In this document: one piece after another, positions 36,446-46,031 of the stretch
Numbering within the stretch: the first letter of the stretch is position 1
Layout: every line of letters begins with the position of its first letter
From: Chitinispirillaceae bacterium
GTDB lineage: Bacteria; Fibrobacterota; Chitinivibrionia; Chitinivibrionales; Chitinispirillaceae
Direction: 5' to 3'
DNA: 64,000 bases
Assembly (NCBI GenBank): GCA_016930275.1
Contig: JAFGHA010000088.1
Location: 1 to 64,000 of the forward strand
The notes under the pieces: model-generated
What the model saw: the letters and a program-made list of their open reading frames with translations, nothing else
Told to the model about the DNA's origin: nothing
Databases searched by the model: none
Program-made: the position numbers and the translations under genes

Positions 36446-37999
36446 ATGAGTCTGATTATAAAAATCGCCTGGAGAAATATCATGCGTCACCGGGGAAAGA
36501 GCCTGGTGATCGGTGTGATACTGTTTGTCGGCGCGCTTCTGATGACGATCGGAAACGGCGTGATTTCAGGAATGGAAAAAGGGTTGCGGAAGAATATCAT
36601 CAACGGATTTACCGGTGATATCGTCCTGGTTTCGGAAAAGCAGGAATCAGACGCGGTATTCATGGATATGATGGGGAAAACGGTAGAACCCATCAACAAT
36701 TTCAAACAGATCGATTCCCTTCTTAAAACGGTGGACGAGCTTGAAGACTGGGTGCCCATCGGAAAGAACGGCGCGATGGTCCTCAACGAGGAGGGGGGAT
36801 CACCGGGGTTTACGTTTCTGATCGGGATGGATTTCGAGCGGTACCGGAGAATGTTTCCCAATACCATGAAAGCGGTAGAGGGAAGATTGCTGGAAGCGGG
36901 AGAAAAGGGAGTTCTGGTACCGACCGGTGCCCGCAAACAGATGTTCGAAGTATCCAACATCTGGTTCATTCCCGAAGGATGCGATATCGATACGGCGAAC
37001 ATGTTTCCCGAAGCGAAAGCCGCGCTCAGCGGTCTGGTGTTAAAACAGAATATTGTTTTCATGGGAATGGGGGCCGACAACACGAGCACCGATATCAGGC
37101 TCGGGATTAAAGGTGTGGTGAAATACAATGCACTCAATCAGATATGGGGACACTTCGGTCTGGTCGACATTGAATCGTACCGTACCTGTCTCGGCTACAT
37201 TTCAGCCGGCGACAAGGCGACCGTGGAACTTTCAGCCGACGATCGGTCGCTGCTTGAAGGCAGCGGGGATGATATCGACAACCTGTTTTCCTCCGACGGA
37301 ATGATGACTGACGATGTATTCGCTTCGTCAACGGATACTGCACCTGAGGAGAAGTCGGCAGAAGATAAGGAACTCCCGGAAGTCGAAAACATAGCTCCCG
37401 CAGATCTCGATGACGGTACGTATAATCTCGTACTTATCCTTCTGAAGGACCATGAGAATCTTGACGAAAAGGTAAACATGCTCAACACCCGTCTGAAAGA
37501 AGCGAATCTCGGTGTACGGGCCATGACGTGGAAAAAGGCCATTGGTGCCATCGGCAGTATGGCCGGCCTGATCAAGGGGGCGCTGTTCGTATTCGTGATG
37601 TTCCTGTTTTTCGTGGCGATCATCATCATAGTGAACACCCTGAGTATGGCGGCGCTTGAACGGACTTCGGAAATAGGGATGATGCGCGCGGTTGGTGCCC
37701 GGAAGGGGTTTATTTCGACTATGTTTTTAGGAGAGACCGCACTTCTGTCGTTTTTCTTCGGCGGGCTGGGAATCGTAACCGGTTATATAGTGGTACAGGT
37801 TCTGGCGTATCTGAAAATCACGCACGATAACGATATGGTGCAGTTGCTTTTCGGTGGTGATACGTTTCATCCGTTTCTGTCGGGTGGCGATATTTCACTG
37901 GCGGTTCTCCAACTGGCGATCGTGACGGCTCTCGCGGTTATCTACCCGATGCTGGTGGCCCGTTCAATCACTCCACTCGATGCGATCACGCGCGAGTAG
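36446..37999 (+). CDS. FtsX/MacB-like ABC permease, first copy
   Basis: A 517-residue inner-membrane protein: one N-terminal helix (SLVIGVILFVGALLMTIGNGVIS), a large periplasmic domain (residues about 45-375) and three C-terminal helices. These carry the family block SMAALERTSEIGMMRAVGARKGFI near residues 398-421 (FtsX 'l..v..R..EigilRAiGa....i'). The periplasmic part has an acidic Ser/Asp/Glu-rich stretch near residues 265-315, which is unusual. It lies 3 bases after the ATPase stop. The pair of this and the next permease suggests a heterodimer like LolC/LolE. Confidence 0.88.
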   Translation: MSLIIKIAWRNIMRHRGKSLVIGVILFVGALLMTIGNGVISGMEKGLRKNIINGFTGDIVLVSEKQESDAVFMDMMGKTVEPINNFKQIDSLLKTVDELEDWVPIGKNGAMVLNEEGGSPGFTFLIGMDFERYRRMFPNTMKAVEGRLLEAGEKGVLVPTGARKQMFEVSNIWFIPEGCDIDTANMFPEAKAALSGLVLKQNIVFMGMGADNTSTDIRLGIKGVVKYNALNQIWGHFGLVDIESYRTCLGYISAGDKATVELSADDRSLLEGSGDDIDNLFSSDGMMTDDVFASSTDTAPEEKSAEDKELPEVENIAPADLDDGTYNLVLILLKDHENLDEKVNMLNTRLKEANLGVRAMTWKKAIGAIGSMAGLIKGALFVFVMFLFFVAIIIIVNTLSMAALERTSEIGMMRAVGARKGFISTMFLGETALLSFFFGGLGIVTGYIVVQVLAYLKITHDNDMVQLLFGGDTFHPFLSGGDISLAVLQLAIVTALAVIYPMLVARSITPLDAITRE

Positions 38000-38016
38000 G
38001 CAAGAAGGGAACAACA

Positions 38017-39786
38017 ATGAACTTTCTATTTACCATAAGTATACGGAATCTGTTCCGGCAGCGACGGCGCAGTATCCTGCTCGGAACGGCGATCGCGTTC
38101 GGTACCGCGATACTGGTGCTGGCCAACGCATTCGCGCACGGTATTTCCGAGGTGCTTTTCAATGAAATCGTCTCGTACGTTTCGGGTCATGTGAGTGCTT
38201 CGTTCACCAAAGGAGGTAATGCCAACAAGCAGGTGTTTCACGACGGTGAACGGATGAAGGCGATCATTCATGAGCGGGTCCCGCAGGTAAAGCGTATTGA
38301 CGAGGCGATCGGTGTGATGGCACGGGCAATCGGTAACGGCAAGGCGGATAACGTCATCATGGTGGGTATGGACCCGAATGCCGAAGTGGATGCGAAAGAG
38401 CAGAAGAAGCTGGAGAAGAATTTCAAGATACTCGAGGGCAGTTTCGAGGATCTGAGCGACTCGACCATAGAAAATCCGGTCGGACTGGCCGATGACAAGG
38501 CGAAAGCGCTCAATGTCAAATACAAAGATATTCTGCGAGTCCGGTTCACCGATATCAACGGGCAGACACAGGCAGCGCGTCTTACCGTCACGACGATTTT
38601 CAAACCGTCGAACGTGTTCATGTCGGCACCCGTGTTTCTCAATGTCTATACCTTAAAACGGCTGCTCGGTTACGGGAAACACGATGTTGCACAGCTCTAT
38701 CTCACCATCGATAATCCGAAACGGGATGCAAAACGGTTTGCCGATTCACTGCATGCGGGGCTCCACCCCGATCTCGCAGTGATCGATGCGACGGTAACGA
38801 CGAATGATACGACGATTGCGGCGACACTTCTCTGCTTGCGGACAGATTCGGCGTCGCTCGTTCTGGCGGATTCTTCGTTGCGGTTTGCAGCACGCTCACC
38901 GATCGACAGCAGCAACCGAAAGCAGTCGGTGGTGATATCGTCGTTGTTTGCCGAAACCGCCGGCGTACAGCCCGGTGACACGTTCACGTTCACCTACGAG
39001 GGAAAGTTTGACGCTGCGGAAGGAAACGGCAGATATATTGTATCTGCGGTTGCCGATACCGGGTGCGGTATTGATGGGATGACGGTCCTTGTCAACGAGA
39101 AGGAATTCTATAAAACCTTTTATGATGCCTGGCCGAAGTCGACGGCGCATGTCGAAGGGCCGTTCCGCCCTGATACCGCAACAGGATTGTACCCGGCGCT
39201 CGGTGGTGAATGGCTCCTCATGGATCGGTCGAAAACCACCAAGGACGTGATGAAAACCTATCGGGAAATCGCGCATAGGGGGTGGAAGGCGATCGTGGTC
39301 GATGTCGGATCGATGTATGAGACCGCGAGCATGGTACTCAATCTGGAGTATGCACTCAACCTGATTACGTTCATCTGTGTGTTGCTGCTGTTTTTCATCA
39401 TCCTCATCGGTGTCGTCAATACTCTCCGGATGACCATACGTGAACGAACGCGTGAAATCGGTACCGTCAGGGCAATCGGTATGCAGCGCAGGGATGTCCG
39501 CAATTCGTTTCTCATCGAGACCGGCCTGCTGGCGTTTATGGCCTCGGTCGCGGGAATACTGGTTGCGTTCGCGGCGATGTTCGGACTTTCGCAGTTGACA
39601 TTCAAGGCCGATGACAATCCGATGAGCATGCTGCTCAGTGACGGGCATCTGTTTTTCGCACCGACGGTAGGAGCGGTGGTCTTTTTTGTTTTCCTGATTG
39701 TCGGTATCGCTGTAGTAACGGCGTATTTTCCAGCGAAGCGTGCGGCGAAACTTTCCGCAGCCGATGCGTTGCGGCATTTTGAATAA
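38017..39786 (+). CDS. FtsX/MacB-like ABC permease, second copy
   Basis: A 589-residue permease with the same plan: N-terminal helix after FTISIRNLFRQRRRSILLG, periplasmic domain to about residue 440, three C-terminal helices and the FtsX signature 'tLRMTIRERTREIGTVRAIGMQRRDV'. The periplasmic domain is about 70 residues longer than in its partner and contains a Ser/Thr/Asp-rich insert near residues 265-300. It begins 17 bases after the first permease. Together with the ATPase it should move a lipoprotein or other envelope substrate out of the inner membrane. Confidence 0.88.
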   Translation: MNFLFTISIRNLFRQRRRSILLGTAIAFGTAILVLANAFAHGISEVLFNEIVSYVSGHVSASFTKGGNANKQVFHDGERMKAIIHERVPQVKRIDEAIGVMARAIGNGKADNVIMVGMDPNAEVDAKEQKKLEKNFKILEGSFEDLSDSTIENPVGLADDKAKALNVKYKDILRVRFTDINGQTQAARLTVTTIFKPSNVFMSAPVFLNVYTLKRLLGYGKHDVAQLYLTIDNPKRDAKRFADSLHAGLHPDLAVIDATVTTNDTTIAATLLCLRTDSASLVLADSSLRFAARSPIDSSNRKQSVVISSLFAETAGVQPGDTFTFTYEGKFDAAEGNGRYIVSAVADTGCGIDGMTVLVNEKEFYKTFYDAWPKSTAHVEGPFRPDTATGLYPALGGEWLLMDRSKTTKDVMKTYREIAHRGWKAIVVDVGSMYETASMVLNLEYALNLITFICVLLLFFIILIGVVNTLRMTIRERTREIGTVRAIGMQRRDVRNSFLIETGLLAFMASVAGILVAFAAMFGLSQLTFKADDNPMSMLLSDGHLFFAPTVGAVVFFVFLIVGIAVVTAYFPAKRAAKLSAADALRHFE

Positions 39787-39841
39787 GTGCGGTATTGAAA
39801 ACGAGACAGTTCAAAATAACGATTGTTTATAAGGAGGAATA

Positions 39842-40597
39842 ATGAATAAATTATTGACGGGGGTTTTACTTGCGGCAGGGGTCAGTTTCGGAGCACCGCC
39901 GATTGATTCGCTTCTCAGCGGACTTGATGAACTCTACAGACAGGTATCGGATATAAAGGCGGAGGTAACGCTTACGCAACAGAAAACCGATCAGGGCGCC
40001 AAGAAGCTCGAGATGATATACTACCGTCGGGATTCGGATAAATCGTTTCTTATTTTCATGACCGGGCCCGAAGCGGAAAAAGGAAACGGGTATCTGCGGG
40101 TGGGAGATAATTTCTGGATGTACCGTAAAAACACCCGTACGTTCCAGCATATCAACCGTGATGAGAGTATCGGCGGTTCCGACGCGCACGGCGACGATTT
40201 CGAGGGCAGGTTGCTTACCGAGATGTACGAGCCGGCAGTGGATGAGAACGGCAAAGAGAAGATCACCGAGGAGATGCTCGGCAAGATTCCGGTGTACCGG
40301 TTCGAAGTAAAGGCGAAGGTCAATGATGTCGATTACCCGAAAAAAGTGTACTGGGTCCGCAAAGACCAGACCGTCATGCTCAAGGAGGCTGCCTATTCCG
40401 CATCGGGTTCGCTCATGCAGACCGCATATTTTCTCAGTTTCACCAAGATAAAGGGACGGCTGATCCCGGTCAAGCAGCTCTTTGTCGATGAATTTGAAAA
40501 AGGCAATAAGACGATCGTCGAGATAGCGGGGATTTCGACAAAAAAACTCGATGATGAAGTATTCACGAAGGCATATCTTGAGAACCTCAGCAAGTAG
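39842..40597 (+). CDS. LolA-like outer-membrane lipoprotein-sorting protein
   Basis: A 251-residue periplasmic protein with signal peptide (MNKLLTGVLLAAGVSFGAPP); AAGGAGG lies 4 bases before ATG. The mature part has the LolA/LolB-like fold signature of the 'outer membrane lipoprotein-sorting' family: SDIKAEVTLTQQK, SFLIFMTGPEAEKGNGYLR, NFWMYRKNTRTFQHIN, then 'PVYRFEVKAK' and VKQLFVDEF. Members often sit beside MMPL/FtsX-type transporters. It likely carries the substrate that the upstream ABC complex releases, handing it to the barrel encoded next. Confidence 0.88.
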   Translation: MNKLLTGVLLAAGVSFGAPPIDSLLSGLDELYRQVSDIKAEVTLTQQKTDQGAKKLEMIYYRRDSDKSFLIFMTGPEAEKGNGYLRVGDNFWMYRKNTRTFQHINRDESIGGSDAHGDDFEGRLLTEMYEPAVDENGKEKITEEMLGKIPVYRFEVKAKVNDVDYPKKVYWVRKDQTVMLKEAAYSASGSLMQTAYFLSFTKIKGRLIPVKQLFVDEFEKGNKTIVEIAGISTKKLDDEVFTKAYLENLSK

Positions 40598-40603
40598 GAC
40601 TCT

Positions 40604-42010
40604 ATGAGAACTGAATGGGGAACGATCGCCGCGGTGATGGCGGCAATGTGCGTAGCGGTAACGGCGCAGGAGATTGATGAGGACGCGTTGTTTGGCGATA
40701 CGTCGCTGGTCATGATCGACAGCACGGAGTTGCAGGTGGAAAGTACGGCGATTGACGGTGTCGATTCGACGATGGTGTCGTTTTCGGGAGCGGTGACCGG
40801 TGTTGCGGACGCGACGGCGAGTCGCGACTGGTTCAAAGAACGCGATCGTCGTGAAATCGATCCCGGTGCGCTGATGCTTGGAGATCTCATGCTCGATGTA
40901 CGGTTGCCGTTCGGGATGAAGACCTACACCAATTGTGAACTGTACCTGGCACCTGAGGGTGGAGGGCTCGCGTTCTCAGATCCGGATAACTATTTCTCTT
41001 CGGGCAGCGGAAGCGGTCTGGCTATTGCCGTACCGGAAATCTTTCTGGATGCGAATATCGACCGGAAGGTGTACTTCCGTGCTGGAAAACAGGTACTGCA
41101 ATGGGGTCGCGGATACTTCTGGAATCCGACCGATCTGGTCAATGTTGAAAAAAAGGCATTTGTCGAAAAAATCGGTTCACGCGAAGGAACGTACGGCGTC
41201 AAGGCGCATGTTCCGTTCGGGACAAAGGCGAATATCTACACGTTCATCGATATGAACAGGCTCTCGTCGGTTGACGATCTTGCCGGAGCGGCCCGTGTCG
41301 AGGGACTTTTCGGCGGTGTTGAGGCGGGGGTCGCACTCTGGGGAAAACGGGGATACGATCCCATTGCCGGAATAGATTTTTCGGCTACGCTTTTCTCGTG
41401 GAGCATTACCGGAGAAATGAGCATCACGAGCGGTAAAAATTATCGTGTACTTGATATGGGAAAAAGCGCGGTTATTACAGGTAACCCCGCCAATGCGCCG
41501 CTGGCGTTCAAGGATTTCGGCAATACTGCGGTGGTGCGGTTGAGTGCGGGGTTCATGAGAATGTTTGATCTGCTCGATATCGACGATCGGGTAATGGTGG
41601 TGGGTGAATTCTATTTCAACCAGATCGGCGATGACGGAAACGTGTTTAAAAAATATCATGTTGGAGACATGATCGATGCTGTTGAAGCACTTCCTGATAC
41701 CAGTTCCGTGAAACAAAATGCATATTCCGCACTCAGCAACGCCTTCGAGTTCAATTCGCTGGCAAAATACTACAGTGCATTTTTCGTGACGGTCAACAGA
41801 TTCCTCATTACCGACATGACGCTCACCATGAACGGGCTTGTCAATTTCAACCACGGATGCGCGATGCTCACCGTGGGCGTGAATTACCTGACCCTGCATA
41901 ATTTCAGCCTCGGGTGCAGTATCACCGGGGTGGTCGGCCCGGAGGAATCGGAGTATGCGCTCATGGGAACGGGGGCTTCGGTGCGGGTGACGACGGGGAT
42001 GAGTTTCTAG
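40604..42010 (+). CDS. Outer-membrane barrel protein of the Lol-like operon (DUF1302-like)
   Basis: A 468-residue exported protein with signal sequence (IAAVMAAMCVAVTAQE). The segment YFRAGKQVLQWGRGYFWNPTDLVN near residues 151-174 matches the 'l.lGrQ.i.WGe....np.D..np' hallmark of DUF1302/porin-like barrels. Many alternating strands follow, ending TGASVRVTTGMSF with a terminal Phe. It starts 6 bases after the LolA-like gene. In related operons such barrels occur with LolA-like proteins and exporters, so this is likely the outer-membrane end. Its TAG overlaps the stop of an antisense 44-aa ORF. Confidence 0.8.
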   Translation: MRTEWGTIAAVMAAMCVAVTAQEIDEDALFGDTSLVMIDSTELQVESTAIDGVDSTMVSFSGAVTGVADATASRDWFKERDRREIDPGALMLGDLMLDVRLPFGMKTYTNCELYLAPEGGGLAFSDPDNYFSSGSGSGLAIAVPEIFLDANIDRKVYFRAGKQVLQWGRGYFWNPTDLVNVEKKAFVEKIGSREGTYGVKAHVPFGTKANIYTFIDMNRLSSVDDLAGAARVEGLFGGVEAGVALWGKRGYDPIAGIDFSATLFSWSITGEMSITSGKNYRVLDMGKSAVITGNPANAPLAFKDFGNTAVVRLSAGFMRMFDLLDIDDRVMVVGEFYFNQIGDDGNVFKKYHVGDMIDAVEALPDTSSVKQNAYSALSNAFEFNSLAKYYSAFFVTVNRFLITDMTLTMNGLVNFNHGCAMLTVGVNYLTLHNFSLGCSITGVVGPEESEYALMGTGASVRVTTGMSF

Positions 42011-42141
42011 CCTGAAAGACTCTGTCTGGTATAGAATTTTTTCGGTGAGGTATATCCGGTCAGAAAATAACCGTAGAGCGCAATGCGCCCGGAAGTGTTG
42101 ATTGCGTTAATCTGCTTGATGATCGGGTTGAGCGAGTGCAC
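42007..42141 (-). CDS. 44-residue ORF with strong ribosome site, weakly TrpA-like
   Basis: A GTG start at 42141 with AAAGGAGG ending 5 bases upstream. The 44-residue peptide starts MHSLNPIIKQINAINTSG and has RIALYGYFLTGYTSPKKF near residues 19-36. This echoes the N-terminus of tryptophan synthase alpha chains ('gr.ALi.YltaGyPs...f'), but the frame ends at TAG 42007-42009 soon after, overlapping the stop of the plus-strand barrel gene. A TATACT box lies on the same strand at 42209-42214. It could be a translated small protein or leader, or the relic of a truncated gene. Confidence 0.45.
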   Translation of the reverse strand: MHSLNPIIKQINAINTSGRIALYGYFLTGYTSPKKFYTRQSLSG

Positions 42142-42344
42142 TGCAACCTCCTTTTTTTTAAGGTGGTGTATGATGTATGGAATGGGTGTTTCACTGAATC
42201 GAAGGGAAAGTATACGTTTTTGGAAAGTGATTGCCTACTGAAAAGTGAAGGAAAAAATGTTTCCGTGATGAAAAGCATTTTTAGAGGATGCAGAGCAGCA
42301 CTGGGCGGATAATAATCGAATACGGGAGAACGGTTCACAATGGG

Positions 42345-44666
42345 TCATGGAGTTACCAGTACCTTCCCTCGCCATTTCCGGTTGTTATACCTGATGAATA
42401 CAAGATAGGTGCCGGGAGTGATACGTGATCCTTTGGCGGTTCTGCAATCCCACTGTTCATCGAAAAGAGCAAAGGTGCCGTATCGGCGTTGCGACCACAC
42501 CAGTCCACCGGAAATTGAGCGGATCGTTACGGTGCATTCCCGTGTCGTTGCTGAATCCGGCAACCGGACTTTTATGCGGAGCGGCGAAGCATGCGACAAT
42601 CGCAGAACGGTCGGATAGACTGAAACAGCGGGAGTCGTGGTCGGGGTCTCCGGGGTCAACCGTAACGTCTGACGTACGGATTCTCCGTCAAGAAGAAATC
42701 TGATGGTGTCTGATGGAATATATCCTTCGGCGGAGACAATCCCATTGAATGAAAGCCGGAAAAATTCATATACCGACAGGTGCCCCAGTGAATCCCCTTC
42801 CACCGTATACAGAACCGAATCGGCAACGTACCTGAAAACAGGGTGGGCGACCGGGCGCCCGAGATTGTTTGTCACCGTGACCGTCAGACTGCAGGGACCC
42901 TCCTTCAGTCTGACGGGAGTGGAAACATAGCTGATCTTGCGGCTGCGTCCATCACGTTGTAAAACAAACGCCGCTGCCCCTTCAGGAACTAGGGTAAAGA
43001 GACACTGACCGGCACTGTCGGTAATCGAAAGCGAATCGCCGTCAAGGTTTGTAACGGTTGTACGGGAAAGCGGTACGTTGCCGGTATCGGTTACGGTAAG
43101 CATTATTTCTCCACTGCGCATAACACCGACCAGAGCGTCGGGTAATCCACGGCCGTAAACATTGTCGACTGTGGTCTGGTTTTTCAGAAACGTGCACGAC
43201 TCATAAAGTTTTTTACGGATGGTGGCCGCAGGTGCCTCCGGTTCGGTCTGTTTGATCAACGCACAGATTCCCGTAACGAGTGGTGCTGAAAACGAGGTGC
43301 CGCTGCTTGATAAATAGGATCCCACGGCGTCGTAATAATAGACATCGGGAAAAACGTTTCCTTCACCGGGTGCGACCAGATCCGGTTTGATTCTGCCGTC
43401 GGCGGAGGGCCCCCGGCTGCTGAACGGGGCGATGCCACCATAGCGGTCAACGGCTCCCACGGCGATAACGCCGTCGACATCGGCGGGTACGTTGATGGTT
43501 GTATCTCCCAGGGTACCGTCGTTACCGGCTGAGTTGATGATAAGCACTCCGCGTTTGACCGCTTCCATCGCTGCCCGTGACGCGACTGAGGTGGCACCGT
43601 CGGTATCGGATTTACGGTAATCCACAAGGGTATCGAAGGTTCCGTTCTCGTGCTCAATAACAACGGTATCTTCAAAGTCGGTCCGGTAACCGACCGAGCT
43701 GGAGATGATATCGACGCCGAGGCTCTCCGCCCAGATGACCGCCGCCGCCCAGTTGTCCTCTTCGCGGTGGACCTCTCGTTGCTGATAAGGATACTCATCG
43801 TGGATATAGGAATCTTCCGTCCGGGCGAGTAGAAAATCGGCACCCCATGCAGCTCCGCAGAAGTTGGGCGGATCGTAGGCGGCGATAAGGCTCGCGACCA
43901 TTGAACCATGCAGATCGTTTTCGTAGTAAGGATGGTCGGAATTCAGAAAAACGGAATCGGGGTCTTCGACCGTGGAATCGTTATCAACAAAATCATGCGT
44001 GGCCAGAATCGCACCCCGTGAGACGAGGTGCGTGAGGCTGCGGTGGCGGAGGCGGAATCCTCCGTCAAAGAGTGCGATCCGCACTCCGCTGCCGGGCGCG
44101 ACACCGGGAAATCGAAGCGCGAGATAGTCGTGAGCGTCGGGAACGGCAAGCGGTTCAAGCTCATCAATCATCGGGCCATATCCATCAGGATTCGATGATC
44201 GTCGTTTCGCGAGAGCACGTTGTTCCGGGACCGAACCTCGGGTATGTTCGCTTCGCATTGGTGCGACTGCTACTACAAAGGGCAATGCTCTGATTTCCGC
44301 CAATTTGCCGACGGGCAGATCGAAACTCGCGGCATTTTCCCATTTGCAGCATTGACGGAGTCTGCCGCCAATTCGTATGACAGTGCGGAGGTAGGAGGTA
44401 TTGACCGGAGCATCTTTGTTTCCCGCCGGAGCAAAGCCGGCTTTTCGTCGCCTGGCGAGAGCCCGGGTGGTGACGGGCGTTGGTGATGGAGAAGGTTTGT
44501 CGGCAAAGTAGACCCATATGGTTATGGATGCGGCGGGGGTTCCGTCAATATGCACTACTTTTGATTGCAGCGAAAACGGCAGCAGCAGAAGCAGCACCGG
44601 CATTGCCGGGCGAATGAGTTGAATAATGCTTTCTGGAATGCAGTTACAGATCGTGGTGTTAATCAT
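42345..44666 (-). CDS. Secreted subtilisin-like serine protease (S8) with C-terminal sorting-type domain
   Basis: A 773-residue protein. The signal helix is MPVLLLLLPFSLQSK (residues 22-36); the ATG at residue 22 is an alternative start. Catalytic Asp is in RIALFDGGFRLRH (near residue 201), His in NDLHGSMVASLIA (near 249), oxyanion Asn in INSAGNDG and Ser in LSSSGTSFSAPLVTG (near 456). In the Asp motif the usual DTG is DGG. A prodomain fills residues 37-190. After the protease domain come two beta-sandwich modules (residues about 510-690) and a C-terminal FlgD/Por-type domain ('VTIRSISGGLVWSQ...RITPGTYLVFIRYNNR'). It should be surface-attached or released, degrading protein substrates. Confidence 0.88.
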   Translation of the reverse strand: MINTTICNCIPESIIQLIRPAMPVLLLLLPFSLQSKVVHIDGTPAASITIWVYFADKPSPSPTPVTTRALARRRKAGFAPAGNKDAPVNTSYLRTVIRIGGRLRQCCKWENAASFDLPVGKLAEIRALPFVVAVAPMRSEHTRGSVPEQRALAKRRSSNPDGYGPMIDELEPLAVPDAHDYLALRFPGVAPGSGVRIALFDGGFRLRHRSLTHLVSRGAILATHDFVDNDSTVEDPDSVFLNSDHPYYENDLHGSMVASLIAAYDPPNFCGAAWGADFLLARTEDSYIHDEYPYQQREVHREEDNWAAAVIWAESLGVDIISSSVGYRTDFEDTVVIEHENGTFDTLVDYRKSDTDGATSVASRAAMEAVKRGVLIINSAGNDGTLGDTTINVPADVDGVIAVGAVDRYGGIAPFSSRGPSADGRIKPDLVAPGEGNVFPDVYYYDAVGSYLSSSGTSFSAPLVTGICALIKQTEPEAPAATIRKKLYESCTFLKNQTTVDNVYGRGLPDALVGVMRSGEIMLTVTDTGNVPLSRTTVTNLDGDSLSITDSAGQCLFTLVPEGAAAFVLQRDGRSRKISYVSTPVRLKEGPCSLTVTVTNNLGRPVAHPVFRYVADSVLYTVEGDSLGHLSVYEFFRLSFNGIVSAEGYIPSDTIRFLLDGESVRQTLRLTPETPTTTPAVSVYPTVLRLSHASPLRIKVRLPDSATTRECTVTIRSISGGLVWSQRRYGTFALFDEQWDCRTAKGSRITPGTYLVFIRYNNRKWRGKVLVTP

Positions 44667-44804
44667 TCTGATAATATAGCACTATGGCGTTCGGGAAGAC
44701 AGGGCCGGGAAAGGGGGCGTAAGTGTCTATTCTGAACAGAAACTAAAAAGGATCGTCCGGAAGCTGTGAGAAACGGAAAACCATTTCACTTTGGGAGGCA
44801 ATGG

Positions 44805-46013
44805 TTACCCCTGGAGCGAGGCTATTTTCTTTCCCTTCTCAAACACCGCCGCCACCTTCTCAAGTTCCTGCGGAATGGCGATTTTCTGCGGACATTTCGG
44901 CACGCAGGCGTTGCACTTCGTGCATAGTGAGGCTCTGCCGTTTTCTTTGTTTTCCGCAAGTTGTCTGCTGTTTTTGGCAAGATGCCGGTAGTTGCGGGAA
45001 ACCATCCACTGGACGATTTTTCCCGAGAATTTTCCCACACGCAAAAATGATTTATTGTTAAGCAAGGCGAAATTCTGCGGAATGTTCACCCCGGAGGGGC
45101 ACGGCATACAGTAATGACAGGATGTGCAGGGGACGATGATCTTTTGCCGGTAAGTTTCCGCGAGCGTATCGATAACTTTGTTTTCCTCATCGGTAAGCGA
45201 TCCGATTCCTGAACGTTCAGCGCTGCTGCAGTTTTCCTCCACCATCTTCATTGAGCCCATGCCGCTCAGGACGCAGGCAACCTCTGGCCGGTTCCAGAGA
45301 AACTGCAGTGCCCAGTCGACCGGGGTACGCTTTACCGGTGCCTGATCGATAATCGCCTGCGCTTCGGCAGGGGGACTCGCGAGCTGTCCGCCTTTGAGCG
45401 GTTCCATGATCACCACCGCGATACCCTTTGCATGAGCATACTGCAACCCTTCGGTGGTTGCCTGCACGCCGGTATCCATATAGTTGTACTGGATTTGCGC
45501 CATCTCCCACGGATAAAAATCGATAATCTGTTTGAAAACGGGAAGGGTATCGTGGAAGGAGAACCCGATATGCCGGAGCTTTCCGGCATCCCGTGCCTTT
45601 TCCATTTTGGCAAGCAGTTCGAGCTTTTTCATTTTGTCGAAGTTGACCTGATTGAGCATGTGGAAGAGATAGATATCCAGATACTCCGTTTGAAGCCGTG
45701 CGAGCTGTTCGTCGAGATACCGTTCAAAATCAGCTGTTTTTCTCACGAAAATCATCGGCAGTTTGGTGACGAGTTTCACTTTTTCGCGATACCCGCCTGC
45801 GAGAGCCCGTCCGAGTACTTTTTCGCTCTGCCCCATATGGTACATCCAGGCGGTATCCATATAATTGATCCCGCGGTCGATACCGTATCTGATAATCTCG
45901 ATCGCCGTGCGTTCGTTGACAAGGGGAATAATTCCCGACGTCGGCAGCCGCATGCAGCCGAACCCGAGAGCCGAAACTTCCCAGGGCAGGGAACCCATTT
46001 TGCGATAGTTCAT
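44805..46013 (-). CDS. Aldo/keto reductase with C-terminal 4Fe-4S domain
   Basis: A 402-residue oxidoreductase. Residues 1-290 are the aldo/keto reductase TIM barrel: ALGFGCMRLP near residue 15, GINYMDTAWMYHMGQSE near residues 48-64 with the catalytic Asp and Tyr, TKLP containing the catalytic Lys, and the family-typical DIYLFHMLN. Residues about 315-390 hold cysteine motifs: PCTSCHYCMPCPSGVNIP and CTKCNACVPKCPQKIAIP, both CxxCxxC-x3-CP ferredoxin-like. This fits the 'predicted oxidoreductase of the AKR family with 4Fe-4S' group common in anaerobes. It starts 18 bases after the DNA methyltransferase stop, at the end of the operon. Confidence 0.9.
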   Translation of the reverse strand: MNYRKMGSLPWEVSALGFGCMRLPTSGIIPLVNERTAIEIIRYGIDRGINYMDTAWMYHMGQSEKVLGRALAGGYREKVKLVTKLPMIFVRKTADFERYLDEQLARLQTEYLDIYLFHMLNQVNFDKMKKLELLAKMEKARDAGKLRHIGFSFHDTLPVFKQIIDFYPWEMAQIQYNYMDTGVQATTEGLQYAHAKGIAVVIMEPLKGGQLASPPAEAQAIIDQAPVKRTPVDWALQFLWNRPEVACVLSGMGSMKMVEENCSSAERSGIGSLTDEENKVIDTLAETYRQKIIVPCTSCHYCMPCPSGVNIPQNFALLNNKSFLRVGKFSGKIVQWMVSRNYRHLAKNSRQLAENKENGRASLCTKCNACVPKCPQKIAIPQELEKVAAVFEKGKKIASLQG

Positions 46014-46031
46014 AACGGAGGAGTCCTTTTG

